DNA from: Burkholderiales bacterium
Lineage (GTDB): Bacteria > Pseudomonadota > Gammaproteobacteria > Burkholderiales > Burkholderiaceae_C
DNA length: 5,182 nt
Assembly (NCBI GenBank): GCA_947450745.1
Contig: CANFYD010000322.1
Coordinates: forward strand, 1 to 5,182
Direction of reading: 5' to 3'
Both the position numbers and the translations under genes were made by a program. The notes under the pieces were generated by a model that worked only from the letters and a program-made list of their open reading frames with translations, was not told the DNA's origin and ran no database searches. Positions 1 to 4,485 of the stretch are shown here, in pieces; position 1 is the first letter of the stretch; each line of letters opens with the position of its first letter.

Positions 1-570
1 ATAGGCTTCGTCCTCGATGGCGGCGGCGGTGATGTGGCCGCCCATCGAGTGGCCGGTGATGTAGGTGCGGGTCGGGGCCACCAGCGTGCGGGAGTTTTTG
101 GCGGCGATGGCGGTGAACTGCAGCGCCAGCGCGTTGGTGTCTTCGACGCCGGCACGCACGTCGTAGTAGTTCTTGCTGTAGCTGGACGCCGCCCAGGCAT
201 AGCCGTTCTGGATCAGGTAGCGGCGGATGGATGGTGGCCCGACGCTCAAGGCCGCGCCGGTACCCGCATAGCCGTGGGCATACATGACCAGCTTGCCGTT
301 CCAGTTGGCGGGCACTTCCACTTGATAGGCCGCGCCGCCCAGCACCCCGGCCCAGCGGCTGGTCGTGCTCATGTCGGTGGCATCGCCGGTGGCAGCGGCC
401 ATCGCGGCAAAGGTGGTGGCGGTGGCGTCGGCGGTGAAGACGCGGCTGTCTTGTGCGCGCGTTTCCTCAGGCACCACCACCACAGGAACGACGGTGTCGC
501 TGCCGCCACAGGCAGCAAGCAGAGCGCTGGCTGCAATGGCGGTCAAAAGCATCGGTGAGCGAAGTTGCAT
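1..570 (-). CDS. Lipoprotein alpha/beta-hydrolase (esterase/lipase/peptidase-like), 3' end cut by window
   Basis: The reading frame is open from an ATG at 568-570 to the window edge, giving 190 residues and no stop. Residues 1-21 form a lipoprotein signal peptide: a short basic start, a hydrophobic stretch and a lipobox L-A-A-C with the lipidated cysteine at 21, followed by GGSD. The product should therefore be exported and membrane-anchored. A Ser/Thr/Ala-rich linker follows. The hydrolase core then shows WNGKLVMYAHGYAG (90-103), with the His-Gly pair (99-100) usual for the oxyanion-hole strand, and the nucleophile elbow GHSMGG (173-178) with the predicted catalytic Ser at 175. The acid and histidine of the triad lie beyond the window. 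Substrate cannot be told; ester or peptide-like bond hydrolysis is the family expectation. The Shine-Dalgarno site is weak (GAGAC), and Met7 is a possible alternative start, although Met1 gives the better signal peptide. A gap of 158 bases separates it from the regulator gene upstream, so it probably has its own promoter. Confidence 0.85.
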   Translation of the reverse strand, partial: MQLRSPMLLTAIAASALLAACGGSDTVVPVVVVPEETRAQDSRVFTADATATTFAAMAAATGDATDMSTTSRWAGVLGGAAYQVEVPANWNGKLVMYAHGYAGTGAALSVGPPSIRRYLIQNGYAWAASSYSKNYYDVRAGVEDTNALALQFTAIAAKNSRTLVAPTRTYITGHSMGGHITAAAIEDEAY

Positions 571-599
571 GTCGGTGTCTCGTTTGTTTTTGGGCGGTG

Positions 600-613
600 T
601 GCAGACATCTGCA
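600..613. promoter_or_regulatory. Dyad TGCAGA-CA-TCTGCA upstream of the hydrolase gene
   Basis: A perfect 6-base inverted repeat with a 2-base spacer lies 29 bases upstream of the hydrolase ATG. Its position would suit an operator or a 5'-UTR element. No convincing -35/-10 pair was found nearby, so the role is inference. The rest of the 571-728 gap holds the dyad at 676-689, a 12-base palindrome (707-718) next to the regulator stop codon, and nothing that looks coding. Confidence 0.25.
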
Positions 614-675
614 TCACCGCCGGCAAGACTACCCCGCGCCACCGGCCCGGCGAACCGTGCTTACCCGCAACAGTT

Positions 676-689
676 GTCTCGTCCGAGAC
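676..689. promoter_or_regulatory. Dyad GTCTCG-TC-CGAGAC in the regulator-hydrolase gap
   Basis: A second perfect 6-2-6 dyad lies in the same intergenic gap, with the same architecture as the one at 600-613 but a different sequence. It could be an operator or a small hairpin behind the response-regulator gene. There is no U-tract, so a classical terminator is unlikely. Confidence 0.2.
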
Positions 690-728
690 TTTCAACCGAC
701 ATCAGCCCGATCGATCGGCCGAATCACC

Positions 729-1466
729 TCAATGCGGCCGTGCCGCACAACCCTGCACCTGCTGAGCATTGAACACATAGCCGGCCCCGCGCACGGTCTT
801 GATCAGTCCGTCGTCGCCCAATTGATCCAGCAGCTTTTGCCGCAGCCGCGACACCAGCAGGTCGATGCTGCGGTCCAGCGAAGTCATCTCGCGTCCGCGC
901 GCCAAGGACATCAACTGGTCACGGCTGAAGATACGGCGCGGCGCGTTCAAAAAGGTCGACAGCAGCTGGAACTCGGCGTTCGACAGCGCCACCCGTTGCC
1001 CTGTCGGCGAGGTCAGCCGGCGCTCTTGGCGCAGCAGCTCCCAGCCATCGAAGCGCACGATATTGGCGTCGGCCGCTTCCACCCGCACGGCACTCGGCAC
1101 ACGGCGCAACACGGTGCGGATGCGGGCCACCAACTCGCGCGGCTCGAACGGCTTGCACAGGTAGTCGTCCGCGCCCATTTCCAGGCCCAGCACGCGGTCG
1201 ACCAGATGGCTGCGCGGGCTCAGCATGATGACGGGAATGCTCGATGCCAGGCGCACCGCACGCAGCAGCTTCAGCCCATCGACGCTGGGTGCCGTCAGGT
1301 CAAGCAAGACCAGATCGATGCGCTGCGCGGCCAGTTGGCTGTGCATCTGCGCCTCATTGCCCGCTGTGCAGGTCCGCAAGCCAAAGCCGGCCAAATAGGT
1401 ACAGAGCAAGTCGGTGAGGCCTTCATCGTCATCGTCCACCACCAGGATGTGGGCCGGATTTCTCAT
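729..1466 (-). CDS. OmpR-family DNA-binding response regulator, no adjacent kinase
   Basis: This is a complete 245-residue two-component response regulator that should bind DNA when phosphorylated. The receiver domain (about 6-118) has the acidic pair D11-D12 after ILVV, the phospho-acceptor D56 in DLVLLDLT, S83 at the switch Thr/Ser position, and K105 in the CKPF motif. The C-terminal winged-helix domain (about 133-235) carries LSNAEFQLLSTFL, the recognition helix DRSIDLLVSRLRQKL and the typical ending TVRGAGYVF. All key residues are present and the length is usual. I chose the ATG at 1464-1466 because GGAA lies 8 bases upstream; an in-frame TTG 36 bases further upstream would only add a non-conserved tail. 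No histidine kinase lies next to it within the window, so the signal and partner are unknown. It is divergent from the EF-hand gene across a 225-base gap, a common layout for a regulator and its target, but that link is inference. Confidence 0.93.
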   Translation of the reverse strand: MRNPAHILVVDDDDEGLTDLLCTYLAGFGLRTCTAGNEAQMHSQLAAQRIDLVLLDLTAPSVDGLKLLRAVRLASSIPVIMLSPRSHLVDRVLGLEMGADDYLCKPFEPRELVARIRTVLRRVPSAVRVEAADANIVRFDGWELLRQERRLTSPTGQRVALSNAEFQLLSTFLNAPRRIFSRDQLMSLARGREMTSLDRSIDLLVSRLRQKLLDQLGDDGLIKTVRGAGYVFNAQQVQGCAARPH

Positions 1467-1661
1467 TGCATCGTTTCCATGCAGGAGCTTAAACAGCTGC
1501 AAGCACGACTCAGCCGATGAACAGCCCGCGCTTTGCCCGCCAGTTGGGCGGCTATGCAGGCCTTGCGTATCAAGCCCGGTACAAAGGCGACATCTTCTGG
1601 TGACAAGCGGGTTGAAAAATCAAGGCGTCGGATTTCGCATCTGCGGGGAACCGGCGCGAGA

Positions 1662-1677
1662 AAACTTGGTCAAACTT
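1662..1677 (+). promoter_or_regulatory. AAACTT direct repeat with 10-base period, possible response-regulator site
   Basis: AAACTT occurs at 1662-1667 and again at 1672-1677, exactly 10 bases apart. OmpR/PhoB-type regulators bind direct repeats spaced by about one helical turn, and the divergent gene encodes such a regulator. The site sits just before the ribosome-binding site of the EF-hand gene, so if it is real it would more likely repress than activate. Six-base repeats also occur by chance. Confidence 0.2.
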
Positions 1678-1679
1678 TG

Positions 1680-1685
1680 AAAGGA
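1680..1685 (+). promoter_or_regulatory. Ribosome-binding site AAAGGA that fixes the EF-hand gene start
   Basis: AAAGGA is followed by a 6-base spacer and then ATG at 1692-1694. The reading frame stays open for 53 codons upstream, but that extension is basic and lacks a comparable ribosome-binding site, so the ATG at 1692 is preferred. Confidence 0.7.
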
Positions 1686-1691
1686 CGCCAA

Positions 1692-2849
1692 ATGAGCACC
1701 ATCTCCAGTGTCGGCAGCGCGAGCAGCGCCTGGGCCGCAATGAGCAGCTCGCGCGCCAGCGCGAGATCGGACAAGATGTTCGCCAAGGTCGATGGCGACA
1801 GCAGTGGCAGCGTGGACAAGGCCGAGCTGCAAACGATGTTCGACAAGATCAGCAGCAAGACCGGCACCTCGCCGGGCACGGCGGCGGACTTGTTCGGCAA
1901 GATGGACACCGACAGCAGCGGCGGCCTGAGCAAGGAGGAATTGACCACCGGCATGAAGAGCCTGATGCCCAAGCCGCCTTCAACTCAGGAGTTTGCGCAA
2001 CAACGCGGTGGCGGCGGCAAGGACGCCAAGATCGACAAAGCCTTTGCCACGCTGGACAGTGACAGCAGCGGCGGCCTGAACGCCACCGAGCTGAACAAAC
2101 TGCTCGATCAACTGGCGACGCAGAACGGTGCCAGCACGGCCACCAGCAGCACCAGCAGCACCGACGGCAGCAGCACGTCCACCGATGGCAGCACCAGCAC
2201 CAGCGCCAGCAGCGCAATTGCCGCCAAAGCGAATGCCGACGTCTTCAGCGCGCTCGACAAAGACGGCGACGGCAGCATCAGCAAGGCCGAATTCAAAACC
2301 GCTGTCAGCGGGGCCAGCGGGTCGGCGAGCGAATCTGGTGGACCGGGTGGGCCCAGAGCCGCCGGCGGCAGGCCACCCCCACCGCCACCCGGCGGCGCTG
2401 GCGGTGATAAGGACGGCGACAGCGATGGCAGCACCTCCAGCACGACAAGCACTTCAAGCAGCAGCTCCGCCAGCACCGACCCGCTCGATACCAATGCCGA
2501 CGGCGTTGTCTCCGCCCAGGAGCAAGCGGCCGGTGACCTGAAAGAGCTGATGAAGGCGCTGACCAAGGCGGCGGATAGCAACGGAGACAAGGCCGTCAGC
2601 GCCAGCGAGGCGGAGGCCTTCACCAACAAGCTGAAAGATGCGCTGACCACAGCGGGCGCGGCATCTGCCAGCAGCGGCAGTTCAAGCAACAACTCGGGTA
2701 GCAGCTCGACCAGCCAGACCAATGCGCAGGACGGCCCCGCCCGTACGCAGCGGACCGAGCGCAACAACCTGAGCGACATGGTCGCTCAGGCCTACAGCCG
2801 CGCCGCTGCCAACTACGCACAGCCCACTCAGCTCAGCGTGGCCGCCTGA
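1692..2849 (+). CDS. Six-EF-hand, Ser/Thr-rich calcium-binding protein
   Basis: The product is 385 residues and likely binds Ca2+. Six 12-residue EF loops can be read: DGDSSGSVDKAE (34-45), DTDSSGGLSKEE (72-83), DSDSSGGLNATE (122-133), DKDGDGSISKAE (189-200), DTNADGVVSAQE (266-277) and DSNGDKAVSASE (295-306). The first five have D at position 1, D/N at 3, D/S/A-D at 5, G at 6 and E at 12; the sixth has K in place of the position-6 Gly, so it may bind poorly. An Asp-rich DKDGDSDG at 239-246 is not a full loop. Low-complexity Ser/Thr linkers lie at about 149-175, 247-262 and 326-343, with a Gly/Pro segment including six prolines at 228-233. There is no signal peptide or membrane segment. The Ser-rich start (MSTISSVGSASS) resembles EF-hand proteins of plant-associated bacteria labelled XopAW-like type III effectors, but no secretion genes are in view. 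It could equally be a cytosolic calcium buffer or sensor. The adjacent divergent response regulator may control it. Confidence 0.88.
   Translation: MSTISSVGSASSAWAAMSSSRASARSDKMFAKVDGDSSGSVDKAELQTMFDKISSKTGTSPGTAADLFGKMDTDSSGGLSKEELTTGMKSLMPKPPSTQEFAQQRGGGGKDAKIDKAFATLDSDSSGGLNATELNKLLDQLATQNGASTATSSTSSTDGSSTSTDGSTSTSASSAIAAKANADVFSALDKDGDGSISKAEFKTAVSGASGSASESGGPGGPRAAGGRPPPPPPGGAGGDKDGDSDGSTSSTTSTSSSSSASTDPLDTNADGVVSAQEQAAGDLKELMKALTKAADSNGDKAVSASEAEAFTNKLKDALTTAGAASASSGSSSNNSGSSSTSQTNAQDGPARTQRTERNNLSDMVAQAYSRAAANYAQPTQLSVAA
2136..2216 (+). repeat. AGC/ACC-rich trinucleotide tract coding Ser/Thr linker
   Basis: The codons for residues 149-175 of the EF-hand protein are almost all AGC, ACC and GGC, making an in-frame trinucleotide-like tract prone to slippage. 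Similar shorter tracts lie at 2430-2477 and 2667-2720. They encode flexible linkers between EF-hand groups, and linker length probably varies between relatives. Confidence 0.6.
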
Positions 2850-2912
2850 GAGGGCGAGAACTTTCTACTGCGCGGCCGCCATGCGTCGCTGGTCGAATGC
2901 TCGTGATCCTCA
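2847..2912 (+). repeat. Diverged half copy of the palindromic repeat element
   Basis: This segment matches the reverse complement of 3598-3660. A 23-base core (2866-2888 against 3621-3643) is identical and contains GCGGCCGC. Roughly 18 of the next 23 positions also match, with one gap. The flank on the gene side is similar too (GAGAACTTTC against GAGAGCTTTT). The homology begins at the TGA stop codon of the EF-hand gene. Only one arm of the palindrome is present, after which the sequence passes into a different hairpin. It is non-coding and belongs to a dispersed intergenic repeat family. Confidence 0.75.
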
Positions 2913-2925
2913 CGCACAGCATTCG
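2894..2925. repeat. Hairpin CGAATGCT...AGCATTCG
   Basis: Perfect 8-base arms (2894-2901 and 2918-2925) enclose 16 bases. A further CGTG/CACG pairing inside leaves a 3-base bulge and the loop ATCCT. The hairpin lies at the truncated end of the repeat copy and directly abuts the next inverted repeat. It may help end transcription of the convergent genes. Confidence 0.45.
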
Positions 2926-2950
2926 TAGGGCGGGTCTTGACCCGCCCTAC
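2925..2950. terminator. Perfect 12-base inverted repeat, REP-like, possible bidirectional terminator
   Basis: GTAGGGCGGGTC (2925-2936) is followed by TT and then its exact complement (2939-2950). The RNA hairpin would be very stable on either strand. It stands between the convergent EF-hand and cyanase genes, where a two-way terminator is expected, but the following U-tract is weak. From memory, very similar GTAGGGCGGGT palindromes are scattered in many proteobacterial genomes as REP-type elements, so it may be repetitive DNA rather than a dedicated terminator. Confidence 0.55.
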
Positions 2951-2957
2951 TTGGCTG

Positions 2958-2980
2958 CTCAGCTCAGCGTCGCGGCCTGA
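2958..2980 (+). repeat. Near-duplicate of the 3' end of the EF-hand gene
   Basis: This stretch matches 2827-2849, the last codons of the EF-hand gene, at 21 of 23 bases, 131 bases downstream. Read in frame it again gives QLSVAA and a TGA stop. The two differences (GTG/GTC and GCC/GCG) are synonymous. It is probably a remnant of the original gene end or of a duplicated paralogue, now separated by the repeat block. Confidence 0.65.
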
Positions 2981-3000
2981 CCGTTCAAGTGATCCGCCAA

Positions 3001-3027
3001 TTGACGCTGCCCGACGGGCGGCGTCAA
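3001..3027 (-). terminator. Hairpin overlapping the cynS stop codon
   Basis: TTGACGC (3001-3007) pairs with GCGTCAA (3021-3027), continued by a G-T wobble and GCCC/GGGC around a 3-base loop, for a 12-pair stem. The cyanase TGA (3024-3026) lies inside the stem. It is a good candidate for the 3' end of the cyanate transcript or a stabilising stem, but there is no clear U-tract, so an intrinsic terminator is not certain. Confidence 0.5.
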
Positions 3028-3467
3028 TACTGCTTGTAAGGCAGAAATTTGCCGGACAGCACGACGTTGACGCGGTCGCCCTTCGGGTCGGGCTGGCGCA
3101 CGATGTCCATCGAGAAATCGATGGCGCTCATGATGCCGTCGCCGAATTCCTCGTGGATCAATTCCTTGATCGTCGTGCCGTAGACGTTCACCAACTCATA
3201 CCAGCGGTAGATCAGCGGGTCGGTCGGCACGGCGCTGGGCAGCGAGCCTTTGTAGGGCACGACCTGCAACCACTTCTGCTCTTCGGCGTCCAAGCCGAAG
3301 ATCTCGCCAATGATGGCTGCTTGCGGCGCGTCAAAGGTCATCTGGCCCAGGCAGCCAGCCGTCACCCACTCCTTGCTCAGACCGATCTGGCGTGCCACGT
3401 CGTCCCACTTGATGCCTTTGGAAACCTTGGCGGTGATGATTTTTTCGGTGATGTCGTTGCGGTTCAT
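3024..3467 (-). CDS. cynS: Cyanate hydratase (cyanase)
   Basis: Cyanase catalyses cyanate plus bicarbonate to carbamate and CO2; carbamate then breaks down to ammonia and CO2. This gives nitrogen and removes toxic cyanate in the cytosol. The 147-residue length is close to the family norm (E. coli 156). The N-terminal helical domain (about 1-75), related to lambda-repressor-like DNA-binding folds, includes KGIKWDDVARQIGLSKEW. The C-terminal catalytic domain (about 82-147) has DPLIYRWYELVNVYGTTIK and HEEFGDGIMSAIDF. By comparison with the E. coli enzyme, the catalytic Arg, Glu and Ser are R88, E91 and S114, all present. The family forms a decamer with active sites shared between subunits. The start ATG has GGAG 6 bases upstream (3474-3477). 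It follows the ABC importer genes on the same strand after a 190-base gap that holds a repeat element, so it may be the last gene of that operon or have its own promoter. Confidence 0.97.
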   Translation of the reverse strand: MNRNDITEKIITAKVSKGIKWDDVARQIGLSKEWVTAGCLGQMTFDAPQAAIIGEIFGLDAEEQKWLQVVPYKGSLPSAVPTDPLIYRWYELVNVYGTTIKELIHEEFGDGIMSAIDFSMDIVRQPDPKGDRVNVVLSGKFLPYKQY

Positions 3468-3497
3468 AAGTGACTCCGGTTGAATTTTTTTGATAAC

Positions 3498-3515
3498 TTC
3501 CGCTCAAGAGCGGAA
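3498..3515. promoter_or_regulatory. Perfect dyad TTCCGCTC-AA-GAGCGGAA upstream of cynS
   Basis: Perfect 8-base arms with a 2-base spacer lie about 30 bases upstream of the cyanase start. On the minus strand the dyad is followed by an A-tract (AAAAAAA) and then the ribosome-binding site, so it is not an intrinsic terminator for that strand. It could be an operator for a cyanate or nitrogen regulator, or a 5'-UTR stem left by transcript processing. Confidence 0.35.
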
Positions 3516-3524
3516 CTCAGAGGG

Positions 3525-3654
3525 TGAGAGCTTTTGTAGCGAGCGGCTGTCAGGCTTGGGCGAAGGAGCACAGGAACCGAAACGTACTTCAGGTACATGA
3601 GGATTCCGAGCACCGCCCAACGACGCATGGCGGCCGCGCAGTAAAAAGCTCTCA
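3525..3654. repeat. 130-base palindromic repeat element with 11-base terminal inverted repeats
   Basis: TGAGAGCTTTT at 3525-3535 is matched exactly by its complement at 3644-3654. The two arms are also related inside (GCGGCC-like segments, TTGGGCG on both arms). The centre is an imperfect hairpin at about 3573-3606 around GTAC-TTCAG-GTAC. The whole element could fold as a cruciform or a long RNA stem-loop. It carries no gene. The small reading frames across it resemble spurious peptides I have seen in Comamonadaceae-like intergenic repeats. It fills most of the cynD-cynS gap, and a half copy lies inverted at 2847-2912. MITE-like or REP-like origin is inference. Confidence 0.75.
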
Positions 3655-3657
3655 ACC

Positions 3658-4485
3658 TCAATGCGCGACAGCGCGTGAAACAAGAAAATCGACGATGTGA
3701 TTGCGCAGCTCGTAATAGCCATCCAGATGGTGCAAGCTGGCACGCGAGCGTTCGCGCGGCAGCGGGTTGACCACCACTTCGGCGATGCCGCCGGGCAAGT
3801 AACGGCCGGCACTTTCACTGCCATTGCTCATCAGCAGAATGCGGTCGGCCAGCAGGATCGCCTCGTCCACATCGTGGGTGATCATGAAAACGGTCTGCTG
3901 CGTTTGCCGCACGATGGACAGCAGCTCGTCCTGGATGGTGCCGCGCGTCAGGGCGTCCAGCGCGCCGAAGGGCTCGTCCAGCAGCAGCATCTTCGGGCTG
4001 ATGCAAAAGGCCCGCGCAATGCCGACGCGCTGCTTCATGCCGCCCGACAACTGCGACGGCTTTTTGTCGATGGCGGCGGTCAAGCCGACCAGGGCGACGA
4101 ACTTTTCCACCTGCGCGCTGACCTCCGCCCGGCCCCACTCGGGCCAGCGCGACTTGACGGCAAAGGCAATGTTCTGCCGCACCGTCAGCCAAGGCATCAG
4201 CGCATGGCCCTGGAACACCACGCCGCGCTCCAGGCCCGGCCCGGTGACCTCACGGCCGGCCATGAAGACATTGCCCGAACTGGCGGTATCCAGCCCCGCC
4301 AGCACATTCAACACCGTCGTTTTGCCGCAGCCTGAGTGGCCGATGATGCAGACGAACTCGCCCCGCGCCAGCGTGAAGCTGACATCGGCAAAAACCGGCT
4401 TGCCCGCCACAAAAGCCTTGCTCAGCCCCTCGACTTTGAGCAGCACCTCGGCCGTGCGTTGTGCTTGAACAGCGTCATTCAACAT
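3658..4485 (-). CDS. cynD: ABC importer ATPase, nitrate/cyanate type (NrtD/CynD-like)
   Basis: This 275-residue cytosolic ATPase powers an ABC importer of the nitrate/sulfonate/taurine/cyanate group. All nucleotide-binding motifs are intact: Walker A GHSGCGKTT (49-57), Q-loop Q92 in VVFQGH, signature LSGGMKQR (146-153), Walker B MLLLDE (166-171) followed by PFGALD, and the switch histidine H204 in ITHDVDEA. The C-terminal part (NPLPRERSRA and the closing helix) fits the NrtD-type single-domain ATPases. The ATG overlaps the end of the permease gene by 11 bases, which points to translational coupling and one complex. Cyanate as substrate is inferred from the cyanase gene directly downstream; the close nitrate relatives (nrtD/ntrD) cannot be separated by motifs alone. 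The stop codon lies 3 bases from the terminal inverted repeat of the 130-base element. Confidence 0.92.
   Translation of the reverse strand: MLNDAVQAQRTAEVLLKVEGLSKAFVAGKPVFADVSFTLARGEFVCIIGHSGCGKTTVLNVLAGLDTASSGNVFMAGREVTGPGLERGVVFQGHALMPWLTVRQNIAFAVKSRWPEWGRAEVSAQVEKFVALVGLTAAIDKKPSQLSGGMKQRVGIARAFCISPKMLLLDEPFGALDALTRGTIQDELLSIVRQTQQTVFMITHDVDEAILLADRILLMSNGSESAGRYLPGGIAEVVVNPLPRERSRASLHHLDGYYELRNHIVDFLVSRAVAH

Larger units (their letters stand above)
1467..1691. other. Divergent intergenic region between regulator and EF-hand genes
   Basis: These 225 bases must hold the promoters of both divergent genes. I see no convincing sigma-70 pair. TTGAAA at 1612-1617 could be a -35 for the plus-strand gene but lacks a good -10. 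A small 5-base stem (CCGCC/GGCGG) lies near 1540. Reading frames that cross the region have no homology I recognise and no ribosome-binding sites of note. The clearest pattern is the direct repeat listed at 1662-1677. Confidence 0.5.

Noticed and set aside
34..558. 174-codon plus-strand frame opposite the hydrolase
   Set aside because: It is the shadow of the lipoprotein hydrolase frame, which has a lipobox and GHSMGG motif on the other strand.
707..718. 12-base palindrome CCGATCGATCGG after the response-regulator stop
   Set aside because: Short GATC/CGATCG-rich palindromes are common in high-GC DNA; there is no loop or U-tract to make it a terminator.
1464..1502. Upstream TTG start for the response regulator
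   Set aside because: It would add 12 residues not typical of receiver domains, while the ATG at 1464-1466 has GGAA at proper spacing.
453..1520. Long plus-strand reading frame (355 codons) opposite the response regulator
   Set aside because: It is the antisense shadow of a clear OmpR-family gene, is rich in Gln/His/Arg as such shadows are, and shows no domain or ribosome-binding site.
1612..1640. TTGAAA as a -35 box for the EF-hand gene
   Set aside because: No acceptable -10 hexamer occurs 16-18 bases downstream.
2430..2477. DKDGDSDG and following Ser/Thr run as a seventh EF-hand
   Set aside because: The loop lacks the position-12 acid and a flanking helix; it is a low-complexity linker.
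2108..2779. 223-codon minus-strand frame opposite the EF-hand gene
   Set aside because: Its Leu/Ser/Pro runs are the complement of the AGC/ACC codon tract; the plus strand has six EF loops and a strong ribosome-binding site.
3464..3661. 65-codon minus-strand frame in the cynD-cynS gap
   Set aside because: It is entirely within the palindromic repeat and its flank; peptides like RRWAVLGILMYLKYV look like spurious translations of this kind of intergenic repeat.
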